A DNA stretch of 64,000 nucleotides from Owenia fusiformis (Eukaryota; Annelida; Polychaeta; Sabellida; Oweniidae): assembly GCA_903813345.2 (NCBI GenBank), contig CAIIXF020000005.1, forward strand, positions 35,839,375 through 35,903,374. Reading direction: 5' to 3'. Below the pieces are notes generated by a model. That model was not told where the DNA came from, made no database searches, and saw only the letters and a list, made by a program, of their open reading frames with translations. Positions 1-12,000 of the stretch are shown piece after piece. The position numbers were made by a program, and so were the translations under genes. Every line of letters starts with the position of its first letter. The first letter of the stretch is position 1.

Positions 1-470
1 ACTGATTGTTCAAATATTTTTCCTTTAAGTATGGTTAAGATCAACCTGAAATCAACATCTGTCAAACAAGCAATTAAAAATGTTTCCTTTCAGGCTTAAC
101 CCCTGACACTCCTCCCTCAATATTAAAGGTTCCTGTTGATTTGTGAATGTCAAAATAGTCTTAACTCTGATTTGACTTTAATATCTCATAAAAACATGAA
201 ATGTTTCCTTGAAAAGCTTTGCTTGTAATACTTGTGATACTTATGGTATATGACATGAATTCCCAATTTATACCACCCATATAGTGACCTGTTTCATGGC
301 CTTAAATGAGCATGATTAACACCACTGGACAAAATACTAAATCATAGTAATTTTTTATGATATTGGAGCCACCACTGAACTATGACTCTTCAACTCTGTA
401 TGGGGGAACACTATCTTAACATATGAAATATCTAGATTGGTCAATTTTCTTGACAGCCATAGAGGGCATG
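1..470. other. non-coding, presumed INPP5F-like intron
   Basis: AT-rich sequence with no exon-like block, no SAC-domain phrase on the minus strand and no repeat I could recognise. Confidence 0.4.
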
Positions 471-477
471 ACCAATA

Positions 478-1228
478 GTTCCTCAAAGGATAGGTATCGA
501 TATGGTGAACTGAATTCAACAATGTTTTTCTCTTAAACCAATTATTTAAAAAATTCTGTAAAAAACATGGTCGTTTAAATTTAATGTTGACTGATTGGCA
601 ACAATTTAATGTGACAATCATTTAGAAATATTTTATATAACTGTTTTTGTTACCATTTTTTTTGTTTTTTTTAGTGCAATTGTCTATGCTCCTTTCTACC
701 AATTCTTGAGAATAAAATGAAATGTCTTTCCGAACCTTGTTTGAACAAAATAGCATATACAACATTTTCTTAGACCTCTCAATATTAAAGTTATACAAAG
801 GAACTTTTGGCTGATTTTAAAAAAGTATTCAAAAAATTAAAACAAAACCCCCCAAAAATAGATAAAAATCAAGATAAACTTTTCATTTTATTAACAAGAT
901 ACATTTTTAGAATCAACCAAAATTTCCTTTGTACAATTACAATATTGAGAGACCTGTTGTATTTATGTCGTTTTGTTCCACTGAGGTTCGGAAAGATGTT
1001 TCATTTCATTCTGAGCATATGATAACAAGAACAAAAGAAGTGTCCGATGTGTTTTCTAATACAATATAGTGAAAAGTATGTTTATTTTTTTCAAATTATA
1101 TTGTTACCATTCAAAAGATGACCATTAAATTGACAATGTTTTAAATCTTTAGAATTTTTTGATCACTGGTTTAAGAGAAATGTGTGTTCAAAAAGTTCAC
1201 CATATCGATACCAATCCTTTGGGGCTGG
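478..1228. mobile_element. old foldback element (imperfect 750-bp inverted repeat)
   Basis: The left arm (478-840) and the right arm (860-1228) pair over their full length. For example, AAAGGATAGGTATCGAT (left) matches the complement of the segment ending ATCCTTTGG (1203-1222), and CTTTCCGAACCT (727-738) pairs with AGGTTCGGAAAG (983-994). The arms differ at perhaps a third of positions, so the insertion is old. The loop near 845-860 is short and C-rich. No coding capacity. Confidence 0.6.
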
Positions 1229-2475
1229 ACTGCAGTGAAAATAAAAGTTAAGCGAGTCAGAGTCCATTACTGTGGCTTCGATAATTTAAATTACTGTATA
1301 AATACAAATATCAGAAATACAAGAAGCCACTAACTAAATTGGCTAATTTTATCTTCAGTACCACTCCCCCTACTCAAAGATACATAAGTATGTCTTGATA
1401 ATTGTCGATATTTAATCCTTCGCATTTAGCGTGAGACAGCACAGAATAATCATGTTTCTCAAATGTTTTCACTAATCTGCCAATAATTAAGTTAGTTTTT
1501 TGCTAGTAAAATCTAAACAATGCCATAAAGACTGAACTTTGAGGCATCAAGAGGGTTGAAAAAGCTCATCTTAACCTGCACAAATATGCACTTTATATCA
1601 TACAATTATCTTATTTACGACAAAAGTCATGCTAAAAAGAACTACTCAACCCAAGGAAGTACAGTATGTTATGTACATTCATAGCACCTTACATAGTTCT
1701 TGCAAAGAGTTTTCATCCTTCTATACTTGTAAATAATGTTCTCAAAATATTTGTATGAGAAACTATTGTAATTAAATGCTTTATACATCCAAAAGGATAT
1801 CAAGCTAATTAGAATATTGTATTAAATGTATGTAATATTACTGTTGAATAATAAAAAAAAGAACGATGATGTTCTATTATTCTGATGAAACTTCATCCCT
1901 TTATCCCTAAAATGTAAGCCAAAGCCTACAGTATGTATAAGGACTGTTTTCTAAATATGAAAAAAGATTCGACTCGTTCTCATGTTTCTTCGTATATTAT
2001 TGTAACCATTTTATCAAAATGTTTCTCAATTGTCATGAAATCAACTAATACACTAGATTGGTAAAATTCCAAAATAACACTTAAATATTTAAATTTCAAG
2101 TAGGGAAAAAAATTTATGTTTAGACTAACTTCTTAAACTAACTTAACACAAGCAAATATAGGTCAATATGACTAAGTTACATAAGTATCTTGATTTCTGG
2201 TTTATATGTGTTTTACTATCAGTTTATTTATTGATTATAGCGCTGTTATGTTTATCTAACAAATCAGAAGTGATTGTGTTCCGCATAATGTGTGATCACG
2301 TTTTAGATAATATGCCTCAAAATTAGATTTAGAAAGATATCAAATAGCAAGAAATGGGAATGAATTCTGAACATGATAAGATGGCACATATGCGAACCAT
2401 GTTTAAATCATATGTTTGAAAGCTCCCAGAGACAGTAAAAATGAATTTCAAAAAATTACCATACTTTGGCTCAAA
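1229..2475. other. non-coding, nothing recognised
   Basis: AT-rich. It includes a T/C-poor stretch near 1850 (AAAAAAAAGAACGATG). I see no exon, RNA gene or repeat relationship to the rest of the window. Confidence 0.35.
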
Positions 2476-2900
2476 ATGTTCAACTCTGAATATACCTTTG
2501 GTACCTCTTAAATGTGTTCCACTTTGGAGGTGTTCCACATATAGAGGTTAATTTAATATTGAGCCAATGGGTCATGAGGCTCTGAAGTGTTCCTCTTACA
2601 GAGGTGTTCCACTTGACAGTTTTTACTATACTCAAAAACATGACAACTATGACATAAGATTCCACATAATTGCTTAAAACATCCAGAAACTATTACCAAG
2701 GGACTCTAAACCTGAATGAATGAAACACATTTGCTACCTTAAAAATAATGTTTCACTTGGGTTGCATCTTACTTTCAGAGATCCATCCCACATACTTTAA
2801 TGGCTAAGTGAATTTGGAAGTATTCCACTTATGGAGTATTTTTCCCTATACAGGTGTTTCACTTACAGAAGTGTTCCTCTTTCTTTACAGGTTACACCAT
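2476..2900. mobile_element. degenerate pogo/Tigger-like MITE fragments
   Basis: Repeated phrases AGGTGTTCCAC and GTTCCACTT(A/G) in several copies, ending in GACAGTTTTTACTATA, resemble the interior and one end of the CAGTAAAACCTGT-type elements found elsewhere in the window (24372, 27478, 39578). Clean ends and a duplicated TA were not seen here. Confidence 0.4.
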
Positions 2901-3015
2901 TTGCGAATGGTAAATCATTGTTCCAAAGAGGTCACATTTTGATAAAATGCTTGCTTCATTAAACTAATGAAGATTCAACCATATTATCACCAAGTGTTTT
3001 GTTCTATTTACTGAC

Positions 3016-3086
3016 CTGTTTGCAGAATTCATGCCATCTTTCATCACACCCGTCAACTCTCTCTTTCCAGTCCTTGTGAAATCACC
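3016..3086 (-). CDS. INPP5F: INPP5F-like exon e (DFTRTGKRELTGVMKDG)
   Basis: The 71-nt exon follows the acceptor tttctag and ends AACAG|gtcagt. It encodes GDFTRTGKRELTGVM then KDGMNSANR, directly continuing TAALK of the preceding exon as in SAC2. The preceding intron is about 6.1 kb and holds several transposable elements. The next expected exon (a YYLNRF-like start) was not found between 1 and 3015. Confidence 0.93.
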
Positions 3087-6000
3087 CTAGAAACAATACA
3101 ACCTATGAATAAATTTTCATATACACAATGTTTGTCTTCACTAATGTTTTTCTTACAATTTATATCTGGAAATTGATAACGGGCGGGCAAAATTTACTTT
3201 GAAAAAAATATGAGCCATTTTGAAAATGTGAAACCCAGATTTAGAAAAATGGTGGGGAAATTGGCAGAAACATTTTATAATTTTTTTTTATGAGAAAAAG
3301 CATAGTCTGGGTCAGGGCATCTTAACCTCTGAACAGCACCATACGCTTATCTCAATCTTACTTTATCACGTTTATTCAAGTTTATCTAAAGCTTTCTCTG
3401 GATGCCAGATATCTGTCATTCTCTTGCAAAACTTGCTTATATCCATTCTTTGAAAATTACTCCATATTTTCCTTGTTAATTTCCCAAACTATACATTAAC
3501 AATGTTAATTACCCCATTTGCTTCTTTTTCTATCTATTCTTTCGTAATATACCAATCTATCCCTTGTTTATTTTCCCCATTTTTAGTTGTTTATTTCCTC
3601 TGGTCTATTCGTTGCTAATGCCACCCCCCCCCCCATCTATACCTTGCCAATTTGCCCATTTTTGGCTAATGCTCCCATTTTTTCCTACCCTATGTATGCC
3701 TGACTCATGTCGAGATATTATTAACTAAACTAATACCTTGACTTTTTCTAAGCTTTTCCATCTTTTCCTAGCTAAAGTCAACATTATTTCCTAACTTATT
3801 TTCCCACCTTTCCCTAGCTAATTGCCCATCTTTTTCACGCTAATATTCCCATCTTTCCCTGCTAATTGCCCATTTTCTTTGCTTATGCCCCCATCTTTTC
3901 CTAACTAATGTCCCCATCTCTTTCTCGCTAATGTACCCATCTTAAAGATGGGGACATTAGCAAGAAAAAGATTGGAAAATTAGCAAAGAAAAGATTGGGA
4001 AATTAGCAAGAAAAAGATTGGGTAATTAGCAAAGAAAAGGTGGGGACATTAGCAAAGAAAAGATGGGGACATTAGCAAGAAAAAAGATGTGCAGCGAATA
4101 GCAAGGAATTTCTTTGCTATTGCCCCCATCTTTTTCTTGCTAATGTCCCCATCTTTTCTTTGCTAATTTCCCAATCTTTTTCTTGCTAATTTCCTTATCT
4201 TTTTCTTGCTAATGTTCCCATCTTCTCTTGCTTATGTCCCCATCTTTTCTTTGCTAATGTCCCCATCTTTTCTAGTCAATGTCCCAATATTTTCTTTGCT
4301 AATGTCCCTATCTTTTTCTAGCTAATGTCCCCATCTACATATTGTTAATTTCACTGATCTGATCAAAACTTCAATCAGGGTATACTACTATACATAGGAA
4401 TAACAAACTATCTTTCATAAATGTCCATTAGCTTAAGGTGCTATGGAACTTAACAGGAAATGACAAAACAGGAAGTGACAATTTTTTTTGCATTTTTAGA
4501 TATTTTTGGAATAAAGATAACAGAGTTCTGGTTTGACCTCCAGTCAATTTAACTATTTCCACATATCATTTACATGACCAGGATCACAATGTGCATGGTC
4601 AGAATGACCCTAAACATGATGAAATAACCTTTTTAGCCCTTTGAAAGTGTGACTGAAAAAAAGCTAAAAGTAGGAGCGTAGGGAAGGTCACTGAACAGAA
4701 TCTTTTGAATTTTTCAGAAAATGTGCCCAATATATTGCTCTAAATGATACAATCTTTGAAAATTTGATATCATTCATAGAAAAAGAAAAAAAAATGAAAA
4801 AACTGATTTGAAAAGCGATCTATTTTCCTTTTTATGACTGCCATTTTTGTTTAAGACAATTTTCTAAAATTTCAAAGATTGTACTAGTTAGAGCATTATA
4901 TTGGGCACATTTTCTGAAAAATTCAAAAGATTCTGTTCAGTGACTATCCCTATGCTCCTACTTTTAGCTTTTTTTCAGTCACACTTTCAAAGGGCTAAAA
5001 AGGTTATTTCATCATGTTAAGGGTCATTCTGACCATGCACATTGTGATCCTGGTCATGTAAATGATATGTGGAAATAGTTAAATTGACTGGAGGTCAAAC
5101 CAGAACTCTGTTATTTTTATTCAAAAAATATCTAAAAATGCAAAAAAACTGTCACTTCCTGTTTTGTCATTTCCTGTTAACTTCCATAGCACCTTAATGA
5201 TCTGGCCATTTATAATGTTAACCACTGGACATCTATCAACAGTTCCAAGTGCTACTCTAGATTAATCTAAATTTTAGGAGATCAGTGATAAGAGACTCAA
5301 AGAATCAAGTTCAGTCTGCAAAACAGAGCGGCAGTTATCTGCAATGATATTCTCTGTTATATGAGTCCTATGTGAACAGAACATGTACAGTGAAACCTGT
5401 CTAATTTAATCTGAAGAGAGCAGCCAAAATTAAAAGTGTTTGGTCAGATAAGCAGTTGTCCACAAGATTTTCCAAGTCATCCTGGGGACTTTGCTTGAAA
5501 GAAAACATATTGTTTGAATAAAAACCACTGTATTTATGGCCAGAAAGTACTCATGGTGATATGATCGGCCAAAATAACAGACGTGCCACTTGGTGAAATC
5601 GATAAAATAATATATAAAAAGATGTTTTATTTTCGGATATTTGTGTAAAAAGATGCGTAATAATACAGTATTTCCATTCAGTATTGTAATTATTATATTA
5701 TATTATGAAGGAAAAAAATATAATCAGCATAATATACTACATTATATAGAGATTAATATAATATAATTAGAAATAAGTGAGATCCAAATATATTATTTGT
5801 ACATATAAACATTTACCAAATCCGATTATCTCAATAAGAATATGTAGCAGAATGTTTTATTCCCGGTATAATATTCTTTTTTAGAATTATTTGCGCCAAT
5901 TTATATTTATTCTGTCTTTCTAAAATATTATTTGGTCATATTTATCAATCCAAACTGATGATTGCAGTCTATTTAGATTTTTTCTATTCTAAAAAATATT

Positions 6001-9000
6001 ATTTTCTAGTATTTTCCAATCTAAGCAGAATATATCAAATTATATTGTATTATTTGGGTTCTAAAAAATATTATACTCGATTATTCTCGTCCAACTTGAT
6101 GTACAATCCATCTGGTTAATTACTTAACCAAACAAAACAAAGAATGCACAGCATGGCACTTAATAGGATTAACCGTTCTACTGGCCTTCTCATCTCTATT
6201 ACTTACACATGTCACACATATTTTATTTTGACTGTTCTATTTATATTTGAAAAATATTAACAAATAAATGTTTAGAAGAAAGAAATTTAATTTGTTTTAA
6301 ATTAATGTTAACAATGGAGTAAAAATGTGAACAAGTCATCAATTAAAAATCAAATAATTAACTTTCCAATGAGTTAATCGATTCAATCCAAATTTTAACA
6401 CAATGTTAATCATAGAAAGAGGGATTTTATACAATTAAACAAATATGAAAAACTTAATTTGCAAATTATTATTTTTGTGGAAAATAAAACAATCGGCTCT
6501 AGATATTAATCCATTCACTCTAACAAACGGATTAACTCTAACAATCGGATTAGTTATCAGTGAACAAAACTCATTTCATAGAAATTGAAAAAACTTAGAG
6601 ATTAAAGTATTACTTATATTGCTCTGTCATCAATACATGTACATGTATGTGAATGGTGAAAATCTTCATGATTTTGAAAGAATTATTGGCCAAGGGGAGG
6701 GGATCGTTACTCGTTAGGTACGGACCTGTATAAAATACGTAATGTTTTTAGCTAAAATTTGAGCAGTTCTGTGTCAAGACTATTTTTGTGGTTGGCAGAG
6801 TGAATACGGGTGGTTATTTGTGCCTGTGTAAGAGTGGCGCTTAAATGTTGTTTGTTGTTAACTTTATATGGCAGAGAAAGAATGGAGTAAAAATGTGAGG
6901 AAACCCATTGATTAAAAATTAACTTTCCGTTGAGTCAATCAATTTAATCCAAATTTTAACACAATGTTAATCATAACATAAGGGACATTATAGAATCAAA
7001 TTAATATGAAAAACTTGGTTTTTAAATTATTTTTTTGTGGAACTTAGAACTGTTGGCTGTAGGAAATTAATCCATTGCCTCTAACAAACGGATTAGCTTT
7101 CAGTGTTAACAAAACTCATATTAAAGAAATTGAACAATTGGGGATTAAAGTTTTACTTATCATATTGCTCTGACATACATGTACTGTATGTCAACATGTT
7201 ATTTACATCAGCTTGTTCTACCATGCACCAATTTGCTCAAAGCGTAATCATCGCTATGTCAGATGAAACATTAGGAATAAATGTAAAATGTGCCCGCTTC
7301 TTTATTTTCATTATCAAACAACTAAACATACCGAATATACATTTGGAAATGGAAAACAAAAAATTAATTAAAACCAGCTTTAATTAAAATGGTCCAATTG
7401 TAGTAGAAACAAATGTATTGCATCATGGACTAATCTGTTGTTTATATCCCCAGTTTATATCTCAGATATATGGATAACAGAAAAAGCATGAATTGTGAAA
7501 TGTGAGAGAATACACGTTTTAATTTTGTTTTAGCATGGCTTAACACCACTTGTATCAGTTAACCTAATGTACCTTTCTTATTTATTATCAGCGATTTGCC
7601 AGAAGAAATCGGAGCAATACATGTACATCCAATATAATACAGGCTCGGAATAAGTTTTAGCCCAGTGGATCAATTTTCAAAACAAACCAAGGGGTCACAC
7701 TTGATAATTTTGGCCCGAAATCACTTAACAGTGCTCAGATTGGTAAAAATGTAGGATTTTGAAAAAATTTTGGCAAGGGGGGGGATTTACTTGAACCCCC
7801 CCCCCTCCCTGGCCATGGACCTATACCAAATTCTTAATGTATTGATATATAGCAGTTTCGTGTCATAAATGTTTTGTGTTGTTTGTGAAATGATTAAAGG
7901 TGTTTGTGTCTGTGTAAGAGGGGGCTTTAAGTGTTGTTTGTTGTAAACTTAATTTGACAGAAAAACAATTGAGTTAAATTGTGAAGAAACCCAATAGAGT
8001 AAAATGTGAGGAAACCCATTGATTAAAAATTAACTTTCCGTTGAGTCAATCAATTAAATCCAAATTTTAACACAATGTTAATCATAACATAAGGGACATT
8101 ATACAATCAAATAAATATGAAAAACTTAATTTGCAATTTATTTTTCAGTTGAAATTAGAACCATTGGCTGTGGAAATTAATCCATTAACTCAAACAAACA
8201 GATTATTTATCAGCGTGAACAGAACTCAAATCATTGAAATTGAATAATTAGGGATTAAAGTTTGACTTATTATATTGCTCTGGAATGTCAATACATATAT
8301 GTGAATGGTGAAAAACTACATGATTTTGACAGAATTGTTGGCCACGGGGAGGGGGTCCTCAGCTACGGGTCTGTATAAAATGCGTAATGTGTTTATTGAA
8401 TATTGAGCAGTTCCCTGTCATGACTGTTTTTCCGGTTGGCAAAGTGAATACAGGTGGTTGTTTGTACCTGTGTAAGAGGGGATCAATTTAAATGTTGTTT
8501 GCTATAAACTTAATGTGACAGAGAAACAATGGATTAAAAATGTGAGGAAAAAAAATTAATTAAAAATTCAAAAAATAACTTTACAATGAATTAATTGGTT
8601 GAATCAAAAATTTAACACAACGTTAATCATAACATGAGGGACATTATACAATCAAATATGTATGTAAAAACTTATTTTGCAAATTATTTTTGTGGAATTA
8701 AGAGCCATCAGCTGTAGAGATTAATCCATTAACGCTAACAAACAGATTAATTATCAGTATGAATGAAACTCATTTCATAGGAATTGAATAATTAGGGATT
8801 AACGGCTCGAAAATAACAGCGTATAATAGGTTTTTGATTGCAAATGCCAACATATTATTTAGTCCTGACATGAATATTATTCTATATTATTTGGCATTAT
8901 ATGTTGTTCCCTTTAAATAATACACGAATAATATTATTAAATCAAAAATAATTCTTAAAAATACGTATTATATTTTTTTCCGTTATAATAAAAGAAATAA

Positions 9001-12000
9001 CTGCCTATTATACAGGAAAAAATATTCTCTACCATTCTCTCTTAATGCAACTTATTTAGCAGTATATTAAACATTTTATTCTATATTATTTTTACTTTTT
9101 TACCAAGTGTGCCTCGGTAACTATATGGCCCTAAACTATGTAGTGGGGACATAAAAAGCATACCTTAAGAGCTGCCGTGCCCGCGTATTGTCGACTTATC
9201 GCATCACCATTGTTTGCCCAGACCTGCTGGTAGATGACTCGACAAGACAGAGGGAGGCTTTCATCTGGTGGGAGGAGCCCTAATTTACGGCACTGAAAAT
9301 AAAAATTATCAAAAAATTACCAGTCGCCCTTGTAGGCAATGTGACATGTCACTTATACAACTGATGGGAAATGTAAGATCAAATAAAATAATTTTGAACT
9401 GATAAAACAATAATAAGCTCAATTGCTCAAACAAAGATTGGTTCCGTTGATTCCGTTGCTTTGTGTATATAAATGGGTGTTTGAACATCAAAATGGATGG
9501 CAGCTTCAGTAAATACTTCTTATTGGATGTAGACCTGGTCTACGAATCCTTTTAAAAAGTTGAGCATTTCCAAATGGTAATTGTACCATTTTAATTTATC
9601 AGAGTCTCTCTTTATCTCAAGCTTGTTCTTCCAAGGGATAGTCGAGACTATGGATCCTACAATGTAATTTCTCAGATGCGAGTAGGTAGTTACCAGTTTC
9701 GCCACCAGGTGGTTGATTCGGGGGAAATAACATGGCAGGGTATTACAAAATCCCTTAAACTTGAATATGCATCAGTTTTAGTGGTTCACTTTTCAAATTA
9801 CCCTTGTGTATGTGATAGTTATACAAATTAAAATATGTCCAGGAAAAGAAAATATTATCTGCTCAACACAAGAAAAGATATTTCACTTTTTGTAGTTTTA
9901 CAACATTGGGTCTCTGGGGAATCTCCCCAACCTATTTTCAAAGAAAATTAAATTTTCAAAGTTGATAAACTCCTTTCAAAACCACATTTTTAGATGTAAT
10001 TTTATATGTAGATTCCAAATATGACACCAGTTTGACTGAATTGTGACGTAAATGACGTAAATCAAGATTATTTCTACTCGCATCTGGGATATTGGACCCA
10101 TGTAATTATACCTGTATTTCCATAACAGTTCTTGCTAGGGCAGTCTGCACTACATTAGTTCTGTCCAAGCAATCAATACAGTTAACTCTGAAGACACTCC
10201 TTTGTTCACATATCATACCCTTCCTGTCAACCCTAAATATAGAAACATCCAATGAAATATACATCTTAATGAATATAGAAACATTCAATGAAATATACAT
10301 CTTAATGAATATAGAAACATCCAATGAAATATACATCTTAATGAATATAGAAACATCCAAAGAATATACATCTTAATGAATATAGAAACATCCAAAGAAA
10401 TATACATCTTAATGAATATAGAAACATCCAAAGAAATATACATCTTAATGAATATAGAAACATCCAATGAAATATACATCTTAATGAATTGAAGAATCCC
10501 AGTTCCTCCACATGCATTGATATGGCATGCCACATACAGTACAACAGGAAAGTGTAATACGAATTTCAAAAATAAGGAGGGATATATTATTTATTAAATC
10601 ATTTATTCTTCTTAATGTGATTTTTATATTTTAAAATCACAATAAATTATTGTACACACCAAAAATACCTCATATGTTATTGTACATATGCTTGTACATA
10701 CCAACAATATCCAATATATTATTGTATATACCAACAATATATCATGTTATTGTACATACCAACAATGTATCATAAGTTATTGTACATACCAACAATATCT
10801 CTTATGTTACTATAAATACCAACAGTATCTCATATTATCCTACACTTAGTGTACTAAATGTATAATAACATTAAAAAATAAATTTGATATTTATGGGCAA
10901 AATGAATATCCGGAGGATATCGTGACGATATACTCCGGAAAACCCAATATGCGGAGGATATTGTGACGATATACTCCGCTTGTTGATTTCCCGCCAAATT
11001 GACTCTATTTGGCATGAAATTCATTTTGCAATGATATTATACATTTAGTACACTCCTTGTAAGTGTAGGATAATAAGAACATCCTATGATTTTTTCAGAA
11101 TATCATTTTAATCTACTCGGTGATATTGATATATGCACTCGTTCGCTTCGCTCTCTCGTGCAGATATCAATACCACCTCGTAGATAAAAATGATATTCCT
11201 CAAAATCATAGGATATCCTATAATTATTGTACGTGCAAACAATATCTCATATATTATTGTACATACCAACAATATCTCATGTTATTGTACATACAAACAA
11301 TATCTCATATATTATTGTACATACCAACAATATCTCATGTTATTGTACATACAAACAATATCTCATATATTATTGTACATACCAACAATATTTCTTTTGT
11401 TACTATAAATACCAACAATATCTCGTGTTATTGTACATACCAACAATATCTCATATATTATTGTACATACCAACAATATCTCATATCTTTAATGACATCA
11501 GGAATGCTTTCAGTCAGGACATCCACATTCTCAAACTTCATACCTCGACTGTAAATAAGAAAACATTAAACTGCAAAAGTCATTAAGCGTTAATTTTGAG
11601 AGGGAAACAAAAGTTGCTGAAAATGCTATTCCCAGTATATAAGTACCGGATTTTGAAATTTTGAAATAAACTGGAATCCATTTCCCCCAAAAATATTCCA
11701 GTCAAATATAAAATCTAAACAATTGGCTCCCTTTACATCTAAATGGTGATGAATAAAATAACGTTAGGCAGATTAATTTTTTCACTTGTCAGGTTGTATC
11801 TTGAGCAAAAGCAATTTTATCCTGCAGGCAAAATAAGTATCTTAACAGAATAGTTGAAAACTTTCATCTGGGCAGTAAAACCACTTACATAAGTCTTTTG
11901 AGACTTTGTGATATCAATTTATACATTCAAAATAGCAACATCAATCTTAATCGATCAACAGACAATTTCAGTGAACCAGAAAGACACACAGCACTTACCA

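Larger units (their letters stand above)
6230..8800 (+). repeat. tandem satellite, ~555-bp unit, four copies, one interrupted
   Basis: The marker phrase TTTAACACAATGTTAATCAT recurs at about 6396, 6955, 8066 and 8611 (one mismatch in the last). Spacing is about 558, 1110 and 545, so the middle interval is one extra unit long. Other shared blocks are AATTAACTTTCC..GAGT, CTAACAAACGGATTA and GTGTAAGAG..G. Part of each unit (for example 6655-6735 and 8315-8375) matches half of the CAGGCCCGTAGCCAGG MITE at 17581-17784. Confidence 0.75.
5578..9118. mobile_element. ~3.5-kb composite element: inverted AT-rich ends around a 555-bp satellite
   Basis: The outer ~55 bp at the left (GTGCCACTTGGTGAAAT, 5584 on) and at the right (complement of ACCAAGTGTGCC, 9102-9113) are inverted relatives. 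They are followed inward on both sides by AT-rich DNA loaded with AATATT/TAATATT motifs (5600-6110; 8830-9090). Between them lie four partial to complete copies of a 545-560-bp unit. No transposase ORF. The architecture suggests a non-autonomous element with a tandemly amplified core; its superfamily is unclear. Confidence 0.5.

Noticed and set aside
7103-7387. 94-codon plus-strand ORF
   Set aside because: It begins in satellite sequence, has AT-driven composition and no recognisable domain.
10237-10489. Possible CRISPR-like array
   Set aside because: Units are contiguous with no unique spacers, and the context is a eukaryotic intron; the same holds for the 17-, 19-, 24- and 32-bp arrays.
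10106-10569. Several overlapping minus-strand ORFs with DVSIFIKMYISL repeats
   Set aside because: The 36-bp repeat lacks stops in all three minus-strand frames, so these are by-products of the minisatellite. Only the 10112-10223 part is a real exon.
11120-11586. Plus-strand ORFs of 72-144 codons with YCTYQQYLI-type repeats
   Set aside because: They are translations of the donor-type minisatellite on the opposite strand of the phosphatase exon; not a repeat protein.
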